Positions 56,755-64,000 of a stretch of DNA of 64,000 bases are shown one piece after another. The position numbers and the translations under genes were made by a program. Each line of letters begins with the position of its first letter. Positions within the stretch are counted from its first letter, which is position 1. The notes beneath the pieces were generated by a model. It did not search any database, was not told the origin of the DNA, and was given only the letters and a program-made list of their open reading frames with translations. Source of the DNA: Legionella sp. PC1000 (GTDB lineage: Bacteria > Pseudomonadota > Gammaproteobacteria > Legionellales > Legionellaceae); the NCBI RefSeq assembly GCF_014109805.1, contig NZ_CP059400.1, positions 1,644,001 to 1,708,000 of the forward strand, given 5' to 3'.

Positions 56755-57010
56755 TGTAGTCAAGTAGAAAGTTATATATCCAAGCAGCGATATAACTACT
56801 AACAAAAGTATTCATAAGTACTATAGCTGCACCAAGACCTGCATTAGCCATAGAGGGATTATAGGAAAGATATATACTTCCAACCATGGCTACTATGGGT
56901 TTTCCGGTATAAAACACAAAAGCTGCTACACCCATAAAAAATGAAGCGAGTGCTGATAAAATACTAATAGATATTGCCAGAGCAAGCGGATTAATTTTGG
57001 TAAATTCCAT
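56747..57010 (-). CDS. Small membrane protein, holin-like (paralogue 2)
   Basis: This 87-residue protein has two hydrophobic helices and starts MEFTKINPLALAISISILSA. It is paralogous to the 54338-54631 product and overlaps the end of the ferritin-like/E2 gene on the opposite strand by 8 bp. The 347-bp divergent gap to fimV (57011-57357) holds no gene that I can see. Confidence 0.7.
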   Translation of the reverse strand: MEFTKINPLALAISISILSALASFFMGVAAFVFYTGKPIVAMVGSIYLSYNPSMANAGLGAAIVLMNTFVSSYIAAWIYNFLLDYIR

Positions 57011-57357
57011 GATTTTTATCCTGTTTTTTCAATAAATAATTAATTCTATTATTAATCATTCTTCCTGTGATGGGAAGCTCATTTTTGTTTGAAATTTTAG
57101 GGGTTTCGGGGTGAAATTTTAGTTGGTAAAAAACTGGAGAAAGCTCTTTTATGATTTATTTGAAATACTGGATATTGCAAGTGTAGTTATCAAAATTGTG
57201 CAATCTATTTAACAATAGAACTAACTTATTCTGTTTACCTTAAATATTCTGGATAAAATGCTTATAAAAGCTCTAATTGCTTGAATAGATAGATAAATAA
57301 TGTTAGTTTTTTTAAGTTAACATGTCTTCATCATCATGAGGCATGGAGGAGCTCTGA

Positions 57358-59934
57358 TTGAAAAAAACTGCTTTGTTTTCATCTCTATTTTCACTTTTTC
57401 CACTATGTGCATATGCACTTGGCTTAGGTGAAATGAAAGTGGAATCAGCCCTGAATCAACCTTTTCTTGCTGAAATTGAATTAATTGACGCACACGAAGT
57501 TTCTTTATCCAATATAAAAGTGGGACTTGCTGATACACAAAGTTATAAAAGTTTAGGTGTTGAACGCTCTGAAGCAATAAGTATTCTTTTTTTGGACATT
57601 AAAAAAAATAAACAAGGAAAATTCGTTTTGGAAGTTCATTCCAAAGAACGAATGACTGAGCCTTACATGCAGCTTATTGTTGATTTAACGTGGCCCAAAG
57701 GACAAATTTTTAAAGTTTATACGGTATTGTTGGATCCGCCTGGTTATAAATTAGCAAATACAATTGCACAAAGCGGCCTGACTTATCAGAGAAAATTTAC
57801 TAATTATCAGCAAAAAACAACAGTTGCTCCCAAAAAACATGCTGAAGTAGGGCATTCTGGACAAAAGAAAAAAGCAGTATATGGACCTACAGCATCCAAT
57901 GAAAATATATGGCAAATTGCCCAACGATATAAAACTGCTGAAGCTATTTTACCGCAAATTGTGCTTGCAATTGTGGGGGCAAATCCTGATGCATTTATTG
58001 ATGGAAATTTGAATGGATTAAAAGCAGACGTTCGTCTTAAAATTCCTTCGGATAAAAAGTTCTTAGAGGTGCCTGCTGATTTAGCTACGGTTGAGGTAAT
58101 GGCTCATGATAAGGCCTGGAATGAAAAAACATCGATTAACCATGTATTGGCTCCACCCTATATAACAGGCCAAGCATCCCACGCAACTCCTGTTGAGTAT
58201 TCACAAATACCTCCAGCTCCTAAGTTTCCGGATACCGCAACCTCTATGCCAAACCAAAAACTCCCAGGATTTATACCGAGTTCAATACCCTTATTAGAAA
58301 AGCAAGTAAGCCCAGAACAAAGCAGGACACTCAAAGCTGAAATATCTATTACCACAGCTGCTGTAGATTCTTTACGGGAGTCGAATGCGCTATTAACAGA
58401 ACAATTGAGTTTGTTACAGACACAAAATAAAAAGTTACAAAAACAATTGGATGTACGAGAGAAAGAACTTCAATTAATGCGTAATCAAATTCAAACTTTG
58501 ATGAAAGAGCGCATGGCAATAGCAGGGCAAAGCAGCTCAACGAACATATCTAATAAATCGGATGTTTTTTGGATTTTATTCATACTGTTGCTACTTGCTG
58601 GAGGAGGTGGTGTCGCTGCATTTTACTATTTTAAACAGCGTGATCAAAGAAAAAAACAGGCACCTACGCCAACGGGATCTTCTACTCCAATAGTATCTCA
58701 TCCTGCTTCGATTCAACCCATTACTAGTACAAAAGAAGAGTTAGTTAGGGATGAATTAGAAAAAGTTAAATCTGAATTAAAACCCGAACCTGAGTTAAAA
58801 TCCGAACCTGAGTTAAAACCTGAACCTGAGTTAAAACCTGAACCTGAGTTAAAACCTGAACCTGAGTTAAAACCTGAACCTGAGTTAAAACCTGAACCTG
58901 AGTTAAAACCTGAACCTGAATTAAAACTTGAACCTGAATTAAAACCTGAGCCTAAGTTAAAATCTGAGGCTAAGCTAAAACCTGAGCCTAAGTTAAAATC
59001 TGAGGCTAGGTTAAAATCTGAGGCTAAGCTAAAACCTGAGCCTAAGTTAAAATCTGAGGCTAAGCTAAAACCTGAGCCTAAGTTAAAATCTGAGGCTAGG
59101 TTAAAATCTGAGTCCGAGTTTAAATCAGAGCCTAAGTTAAAATCTGAGGCGAAGCTAAAACCTGAGTCCAAGTTAAAACCTGAACCTGAGTTAAAGCCTG
59201 AACCTGAGTTAAAACGTGTGCCTAAGTTAAAAACTGAACCTGAGTTAAAAGCTGAACCTGAGTTAAAACCTGAGCTTAAATTAAAGTCTGAACCTAAGTT
59301 AAAGTCTGAGCCCGGGTTAAAGCCTGAACCTAATCTAGAATCTAAGTTTGAATTTAAGCCCGAACCCGGGGTAGATGTGGAATCAGAATTAAAACCCAAG
59401 TTAGCTATCTCTCCAGAAAAGATGAATATAGAGCCTGTTAATGATTCTACAGAAAATACTTCTGTTGAATTCACAACAATAGATGAAGAACCATTATTGG
59501 AAATAATACCGACTGAAGTGGAAAATGAACCCTCTTTTCAAACTAATGAGGAGCAAAACTCTTTAAGAGATAAACCAGGGGAAGATAATTTATTGGAGTT
59601 TGAATCGGGTCTACATCATTTACTTACAGAGAAGTCGACCACGAAAGAAAATAATGATCAAGAGCAAATAAGTGATGAGGGTCATGGTTTGGATTTTACT
59701 CCTTCTATGCCCGCTGACATAGGGCAAACACAGAAAGATGATCAAAGTAAAAAGCTTTCTAGCTTAAAGAACCCAAAAGCATTAGATACGCTTTTGGCTC
59801 TTGCTAAAACCTACATAGGAATGGAAGATATAGAGTCCGCACTCAATTCTTTAAATGAAGTCATGGAGCACGGAAGTAAATCACAAAAAGAAGAAGCACA
59901 ACGCCTAATGGATGAGATTAACGGAAAGTCTTAA
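57358..59934 (+). CDS. fimV: FimV/HubP-family polar landmark protein with hexapeptide repeats
   Basis: This 858-residue FimV-like protein starts at a TTG (57358) with GGAGGAG 6 nt upstream. It has a signal peptide (SLFSLFPLCAYALG) and an N-terminal FimV domain (GEMKVESALNQPFLAEIELI). A LysM-like segment (YGPTASNENIWQIAQRYKTA), a coiled coil (about 325-385) and a transmembrane helix (FWILFILLLLAGGGGVAAFY, about 402-421) follow. A long [KP][PS]E[PA][EK]L repeat tract (about 475-675) leads to a C-terminal FimV domain (LDTLLALAKTYIGMEDIESA). The family anchors polar machinery such as type IV pili and flagella. Confidence 0.92.
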   Translation: MKKTALFSSLFSLFPLCAYALGLGEMKVESALNQPFLAEIELIDAHEVSLSNIKVGLADTQSYKSLGVERSEAISILFLDIKKNKQGKFVLEVHSKERMTEPYMQLIVDLTWPKGQIFKVYTVLLDPPGYKLANTIAQSGLTYQRKFTNYQQKTTVAPKKHAEVGHSGQKKKAVYGPTASNENIWQIAQRYKTAEAILPQIVLAIVGANPDAFIDGNLNGLKADVRLKIPSDKKFLEVPADLATVEVMAHDKAWNEKTSINHVLAPPYITGQASHATPVEYSQIPPAPKFPDTATSMPNQKLPGFIPSSIPLLEKQVSPEQSRTLKAEISITTAAVDSLRESNALLTEQLSLLQTQNKKLQKQLDVREKELQLMRNQIQTLMKERMAIAGQSSSTNISNKSDVFWILFILLLLAGGGGVAAFYYFKQRDQRKKQAPTPTGSSTPIVSHPASIQPITSTKEELVRDELEKVKSELKPEPELKSEPELKPEPELKPEPELKPEPELKPEPELKPEPELKPEPELKLEPELKPEPKLKSEAKLKPEPKLKSEARLKSEAKLKPEPKLKSEAKLKPEPKLKSEARLKSESEFKSEPKLKSEAKLKPESKLKPEPELKPEPELKRVPKLKTEPELKAEPELKPELKLKSEPKLKSEPGLKPEPNLESKFEFKPEPGVDVESELKPKLAISPEKMNIEPVNDSTENTSVEFTTIDEEPLLEIIPTEVENEPSFQTNEEQNSLRDKPGEDNLLEFESGLHHLLTEKSTTKENNDQEQISDEGHGLDFTPSMPADIGQTQKDDQSKKLSSLKNPKALDTLLALAKTYIGMEDIESALNSLNEVMEHGSKSQKEEAQRLMDEINGKS
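58779..59390 (+). repeat. 18-bp tandem repeats in fimV
   Basis: About thirty copies of an 18-bp unit (consensus CCTGAACCTGAGTTAAAA and variants with AAATCTGAGGCTAAGCTAAA) encode the hexapeptide KPEPEL/KSEAKL. Seven near-identical units lie at about 58790-58920. In-frame length variation among strains is expected at such arrays. Confidence 0.9.
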
Positions 59935-60151
59935 TATTTGTCTCCAATATCTGCCTAGAAAACCTCATAGTATGTCTATGAAGTGTAATTCAATTACCCC
60001 TTATGTTTTACTTCCGAAAGGATTGATAGTTTGGTTTATAGAATCATTTTTAATTGTAAATATACTATAGTTTTAAAATCGCACTCATGGAGGTAATATC
60101 ATGTTTTTATTCGGTTTTTAGAATAAGCATAGTACTAATTCAAAACTCATC

Positions 60152-60251
60152 GTCTGGAGGAGTTAATGCCAGAGCATCCTTTTATAAAATGCTCAATACT
60201 ATGTACTGAAGAGCTCACTACGTCCAGACTGACTTAAAATATTTTTTTTTT
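60152..60251 (+). other. Structured intergenic element with possible terminator
   Basis: In the 337-bp gap between the convergent fimV and porin genes, GTCTGGA (60152-60158) pairs with TCCAGAC (60223-60229), enclosing a second hairpin GAGCAT/ATGCTC (60172-60177/60189-60194). A run of ten T follows (60242-60251). It could be a small RNA with its terminator or a fimV terminator. A 23-codon ORF with SD GGAGGAG starts at 60166, and a 6-codon ORF with SD GGAGGT at 60101. Confidence 0.45.
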
Positions 60252-60271
60252 ATTTTCACTCATTGGTTTCT

Positions 60272-61090
60272 TTATTTTACAAAGCTTTTTTCTCTGCCGA
60301 ACAGATAAGTTGCAGTGACTAAAACTTCATTTGAACGATAGGAACCAGGATTTAATGATTGCTCAGCCCATGTATCAACTCCATTACCTGAGGAAATTGG
60401 GCCTAAATCTTGATAAAGATAGCCCACTGAGAGAATCAATTGAGGAAGGATTTGCACATCAATTCCGGCACCCACATTGTAAGCAAATTCACTTGTATTG
60501 GAGTTTTTAAATCCTGGGCTAACTCGAGAGGTAACCCCTGAAAATGCCTCTTCTCTATAGTTAGATACATTATTGAAAGAGGTTCCTATTCCGCCATTAA
60601 TGTAAGGGGAAAATAACCCATATTGAAACAAATTAATTTTTCCACTGGCTAATAAAAGATTAGAGACAAAGTCGAAATTGTAATTGTAATTGGCAAATTC
60701 AGGTAAGGAATATAGCGTTATTTCCCCGTTGATATGAGTTTTAAAAAAATACTGCCAGAAAATACTCAAAGAATAGGATGGAAGCCAGAAGTTATTATTT
60801 TGCCAACGCCGGCCTGCAGATGCTGCAATCACTCCTCCATTGTTATTTGTGATTGAATAATGATCTTGATCAAAAGGCTTTGGAAATCCTGAGCCATTAT
60901 TTATTTTCATATGGGAATTTAAATCGGGAAATTGAGCACCTCCTCCAAGAGATATAAACCAATTACCTTGACTGTTGAAAATAGAGGGTGGTAATACATT
61001 TTGGGCATTTTTAATATTTTTAGAGAAAGACAGATTACAGACGGCAAGTAATAAAGTGAAAGTAGTTGAATAAAATAAATTCCATTTCAT
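60272..61090 (-). CDS. Outer membrane beta-barrel protein
   Basis: This 272-residue protein has a Sec signal (KWNLFYSTTFTLLLAVCNLS) and alternating amphipathic strands rich in aromatic and small residues. It ends with a barrel-type C-terminal strand (LVTATYLFGREKSFVK). It looks like an 8-stranded OmpW/OmpA-like barrel of the Legionella surface-protein type. Ligand unknown. Confidence 0.82.
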   Translation of the reverse strand: MKWNLFYSTTFTLLLAVCNLSFSKNIKNAQNVLPPSIFNSQGNWFISLGGGAQFPDLNSHMKINNGSGFPKPFDQDHYSITNNNGGVIAASAGRRWQNNNFWLPSYSLSIFWQYFFKTHINGEITLYSLPEFANYNYNFDFVSNLLLASGKINLFQYGLFSPYINGGIGTSFNNVSNYREEAFSGVTSRVSPGFKNSNTSEFAYNVGAGIDVQILPQLILSVGYLYQDLGPISSGNGVDTWAEQSLNPGSYRSNEVLVTATYLFGREKSFVK

Positions 61091-61120
61091 AATTAAGTCT
61101 CAAAATTTAATGATAACTAT

Positions 61121-61232
61121 AGGGGCTGTTTACATTTCTGCTATCTTGATCCAAATTACCTGATTTTCTGTGCTTCGGTACACGAAAAGCAGGGATTTTG
61201 AACTCAATCTAGCGAAAATAAACAGACCCTAG
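61121..61232. repeat. Family 2 palindromic repeat
   Basis: This 112-bp element has terminal inverted repeats TAGGGGCTGTTTACATTT / AAATAAACAGACCCTA and an inner CTGATTTTC / GAAAAGCAG pair. It lies in the 396-bp divergent gap upstream of truA (61091-61486); no gene is seen in that gap. Confidence 0.75.
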
Positions 61233-61486
61233 AAAGATTTGCACAATTATTGACAATGATTTTATTGTGGCATGAAAAAGTATCATAATTAAATGAGCTA
61301 AATCAATAAGATGATTTTATAAAAGAAATTACATCTGCTGAGATACAAGAACTTAACAATCTTTGATTGCAGAATTTAGATCAAGAGAAATGACTAAATA
61401 TTTAATAAACTTGAAAATCAATTATATTAGGGTATAGACAAAACATATACTGTATTATAAATTGACCCTTTTATCAGGAATAATCA

Positions 61487-62275
61487 ATGCGTATTGCCTT
61501 GGTGCTTGAGTACGATGGTAGCCAGTATCATGGCTGGCAAGCACAAACAGGCTTGCATACTGTGCAACAAGCCGTAGAACATGCTTTATCAAAAGTAGCA
61601 GATTGCCCTATTTCCGTGGTTTGTGCAGGAAGAACAGATACAGGTGTACATGCTACAAATCAAGTAATTCATTTTGACTGCAATAAAGTGCGCAGCATTC
61701 GTGCCTGGATTCATGGGGTGAACTCTTTTCTACCTAAAGATATTTGCGTTAAATGGGGGCGAGATTTACCAGAAGAGTTTCATGCACGATACTCTGCTAC
61801 TGCAAGAAGATATCGTTATATCATTTATAATAGTGCCATTCGTCCTGCTTTATTGCGAAGCAATGTAACATGGCAATACAGACAATTAGATCATCGTCTG
61901 ATGCATCAAGCGGCACAGGTTTTACTGGGGGAGAATGATTTCACTTCATTCCGTTCTGTTGAGTGCCAATCGAACACGCCTATGCGAAATATCCACAATT
62001 TACAGGTTAATCGTATGGGTGATTTAGTAATGATTGATATTACTGCCAATGCGTTCTTGCATCATATGGTACGAAATATTGCTGGCGTGTTAATTGCGGT
62101 AGGATCAGGAAAACATCCTGTATCTTGGGTAGATGAAGTACTCAAAGCAAAAGACAGAAAATTAGGTGCTGAGACTGCACCTGCTTATGGATTATATTTA
62201 GTGCAAGTGACTTATCCGCAGGAATTTTCTATATTGCAGAGTAGTTTGGGGCCTTTTTTTCTTCCGGAGAAATAA
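61487..62275 (+). CDS. truA: tRNA pseudouridine(38-40) synthase TruA
   Basis: This 262-residue TruA isomerises uridines 38-40 in the anticodon arm of tRNAs. The N-terminus MRIALVLEYDGSQYHGWQAQ and the catalytic Asp in CAGRTDTGVHA (about residue 52) are clear. Its last base is shared with the trpF ATG. The truA-trpF-trpB order is common in gammaproteobacteria. Confidence 0.97.
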   Translation: MRIALVLEYDGSQYHGWQAQTGLHTVQQAVEHALSKVADCPISVVCAGRTDTGVHATNQVIHFDCNKVRSIRAWIHGVNSFLPKDICVKWGRDLPEEFHARYSATARRYRYIIYNSAIRPALLRSNVTWQYRQLDHRLMHQAAQVLLGENDFTSFRSVECQSNTPMRNIHNLQVNRMGDLVMIDITANAFLHHMVRNIAGVLIAVGSGKHPVSWVDEVLKAKDRKLGAETAPAYGLYLVQVTYPQEFSILQSSLGPFFLPEK

Positions 62276-62898
62276 TGAAAACAGCACGTGTGCGAGTCAA
62301 GATGTGCGGTATGACGCGTAATGAAGATATCGCGTATGCCATAAAGCTGGGTGTAGATGCTATCGGTTTGATCTTTTATCCAAAAAGCGCACGTTGTGTT
62401 TCAATAGAGCAGGCAAAAGTTTTATTACACGATTTGCCTGCATTTGTAGATTCGGTTGCTGTTTTAGTTAATCCTGAGCGAGATTTTGTCCATAGAATAA
62501 TAAAGGAATTGCCAATTCAATTATTGCAATTTCATGGAGAGGAATCAGCTGAGTTTTGCCAACAATTTAATAAACCTTTTATTAAAGCCATACATTGTGA
62601 TTCAGCAGAGTATATTCACAAGACTGTACGAGACTTTATGACAGCACGGGCGTTATTGCTAGATACCCCTTCTGAGACGGCTAGAGGCGGAACCGGTTGT
62701 GCTTTTGACTGGACAATTATTCCAAAAAAGGCAGAAAAGCCTTTTATATTGGCTGGCGGATTGAATGAGTATAATGTACATGATGCAATTAAATTATGTC
62801 ACCCTTATGCTGTTGACTTATGCAGTGGCATTGAGGCATCGCCTGGTATTAAGGATCATGGCAAAATGAGCCGTTTTATGCAGAAATTGTTAAATTAA
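62275..62898 (+). CDS. trpF: Phosphoribosylanthranilate isomerase
   Basis: This 207-residue (beta/alpha)8 enzyme of tryptophan synthesis has catalytic Cys in VKMCGMTRNEDI near residue 11. The catalytic Asp is probably in LLLDTPSETARGG and the phosphate loop in LAGGLNEYNV and DLCSGIEASPGIKDH. It is stand-alone rather than fused to TrpC. Part of a truA-trpF-trpB operon. Confidence 0.96.
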   Translation: MKTARVRVKMCGMTRNEDIAYAIKLGVDAIGLIFYPKSARCVSIEQAKVLLHDLPAFVDSVAVLVNPERDFVHRIIKELPIQLLQFHGEESAEFCQQFNKPFIKAIHCDSAEYIHKTVRDFMTARALLLDTPSETARGGTGCAFDWTIIPKKAEKPFILAGGLNEYNVHDAIKLCHPYAVDLCSGIEASPGIKDHGKMSRFMQKLLN

Positions 62899-62933
62899 TA
62901 GTATATTGATAAGAAGTTAAATAAGGTAAATTA

Positions 62934-64000
62934 ATGAACAAAAAAGAGCTTCCTGATGAGCGCGGACACTTCGGTCCTTATGGTGGTATTTTTGTAGCAG
63001 ATACTTTGATGCATGCATTAAAGCAATTGGAAGAAGCTTATGCAAAATATCGAAAAGATCCTGATTTTTTAGCTGAGCTGAATGCTGAATTAAAAGATTA
63101 TGTGGGGCGTCCTAATCCACTTTATCATGCGCGACGTTTAAGCGAAGAAATAGGTGGTGCACAAATCTACTTAAAGCGGGAAGATTTGAATCATACTGGG
63201 GCACACAAAATTAATAATACTGTAGGCCAGGCGCTGCTTGCCAAACGCATGGGAAAAACCCGGGTTATTGCCGAAACAGGTGCAGGTCAGCATGGAGTGG
63301 CTTCAGCAACGGTAGCTGCTAAATTAGGCTTGGAATGTGTGGTGTACATGGGTGTTGAAGATATAAAACGACAATCATCCAATGTTTACCGCATGAAACT
63401 GTTGGGTGCAACAGTTGTTCCAGTCACTTCGGGATCACGGACATTGAAAGATGCGTTAAATGAAGCAATGCGTGATTGGGTAAGTAATGTGGACAATACT
63501 TTTTATATTATTGGAACAGTTGCCGGCCCACATCCTTACCCTCAGATGGTTCGAGATTTTCAATCCGTTATTGGCATTGAAGCAAGGGCTCAATTTTTAG
63601 AAAAGACAGGACATCTTCCTGATGCACTGGTTGCTTGCGTGGGGGGTGGTTCTAACGCAATCGGCTTATTTTATCCTTTTCTGGATGATTCTACAGTTGC
63701 TATCTACGGTGTAGAGGCTGGAGGAAAAGGTTTGGAAAGTGGTGAACATTCTGCCTCGTTGATTGCTGGAACCCCTGGAGTTTTACATGGTAATCGAACT
63801 TATTTACTTTGCGATGAATACGGTCAAATTAAAGATACTCATTCCGTTTCAGCAGGTCTTGATTATCCTGGGGTAGGTCCAGAACACGCTTATTTAAAAG
63901 ACACCGGACGTGTTGTTTATGAAGCAATTAATGATGATGAAGCATTGAATGCATTTCGTACCCTAACACGAGTAGAAGGAATTATTCCAGCCCTTGAATC
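62934..64000 (+). CDS. trpB: Tryptophan synthase beta subunit (3' partial)
   Basis: The gene begins at 62934 (start [20 protein letters not shown]) and runs off the window end with 355 codons visible of about 400. It is a PLP enzyme that joins indole and serine. The Lys of [12 protein letters not shown] is the PLP Schiff-base residue and [10 protein letters not shown] binds the cofactor phosphate. trpA is expected downstream. Confidence 0.97.
   Translation, partial: MNKKELPDERGHFGPYGGIFVADTLMHALKQLEEAYAKYRKDPDFLAELNAELKDYVGRPNPLYHARRLSEEIGGAQIYLKREDLNHTGAHKINNTVGQALLAKRMGKTRVIAETGAGQHGVASATVAAKLGLECVVYMGVEDIKRQSSNVYRMKLLGATVVPVTSGSRTLKDALNEAMRDWVSNVDNTFYIIGTVAGPHPYPQMVRDFQSVIGIEARAQFLEKTGHLPDALVACVGGGSNAIGLFYPFLDDSTVAIYGVEAGGKGLESGEHSASLIAGTPGVLHGNRTYLLCDEYGQIKDTHSVSAGLDYPGVGPEHAYLKDTGRVVYEAINDDEALNAFRTLTRVEGIIPALE

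Noticed and set aside
54338..57010. Prophage remnant suggested by holin-like genes
   Set aside because: No lysin, capsid, integrase or attachment site is nearby. The small proteins are better described as two-helix membrane proteins.
58713..59474. A 253-codon reverse-strand frame rich in NSGSGF repeats
   Set aside because: It is the antisense of the fimV 18-bp repeat array. The repeat period keeps the frame open without selection for protein.
1..64000. tRNA, rRNA, CRISPR array or insertion sequence
   Set aside because: I found no cloverleaf, rRNA-like segment, regularly spaced repeat array or transposase frame by reading. A tRNA scan would confirm this.

Overview
The window is a stretch of gammaproteobacterial chromosome that I assign to the genus Legionella, or a close Legionellales relative. 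The grounds are the AT-rich coding style, the recA-recX-alaS block beside a complete late flagellar operon (fliMNOPQR-flhBA-flhF-fleN-fliA-mot), the surE-nlpD-rpoS block, a VirK-family secreted protein, a homogentisate dioxygenase, and proteins that resemble Dot/Icm effectors. Because flagellar genes are present it should be a flagellated species. I cannot name the species from sequence alone. I saw no rRNA, tRNA, CRISPR array, transposase or prophage.

Layout. 1-3.1 kb: the 3' end of an aldehyde dehydrogenase gene, an iron-type alcohol dehydrogenase and a class I glutamine amidotransferase, apparently one operon. 3.2-9.6 kb: a tiny lipoprotein, cinA-type gene, a small reverse-strand ORF, recA, recX, alaS, mscL and a small membrane protein. 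10.0-12.0 kb: a reverse-strand DprE2/DprE1-like reductase/oxidase pair. 12.1-24.4 kb: a cysteine-rich secreted peptide, then a flagellar export, C-ring, regulation and stator operon preceded by a good sigma-54 promoter. 24.5-27.2 kb: prfB, with its programmed +1 frameshift, and lysS. 27.2-33 kb: an accessory stretch with a multi-pass membrane protein, a large endonuclease/exonuclease/phosphatase (EEP)-fold protein with an acidic C-terminus (candidate effector), a methyltransferase and a frameshifted TPR gene. 32.8-39 kb: a P-loop kinase, pdxH, ETF-ubiquinone oxidoreductase, a membrane protein, a chagasin-like inhibitor and malic enzyme. 39.1-42.9 kb: a lipoprotein, surE, nlpD, rpoS and virK. 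43.1-46.5 kb: hmgA, yebC, ruvC, ruvA. 46.8-54.1 kb (mostly reverse strand): two-component system, yciB, mltD, gloB, rlmJ, folD. 54.3-57.0 kb: a two-domain ferritin-like/E2-acyltransferase protein between two paralogous small membrane genes. 57.4-64 kb: fimV/hubP, an outer-membrane barrel, truA, trpF and the start of trpB.

Two families of palindromic intergenic repeats are scattered through the window. Family 1 has CCTGGGTGAAGC-type ends and a CGCGGCTTGTCCGCGGG-type core. Family 2 has inverted ends of the type TAGGTCTGTTTCCATTTCGC and long internal dyads. One family-1-type repeat has become the start region of fliP, one family-2 copy lies in the rpoS leader, and a family-1-like palindrome ends rpoS.

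The observations most worth following up are the ferritin-like/E2 fusion locus, the EEP-fold effector candidate, the repeat-derived fliP start, the DprE1/E2-like pair, the structured 59.9-60.3 kb intergenic region with two tiny ORFs, and the repeat hairpin upstream of rpoS.
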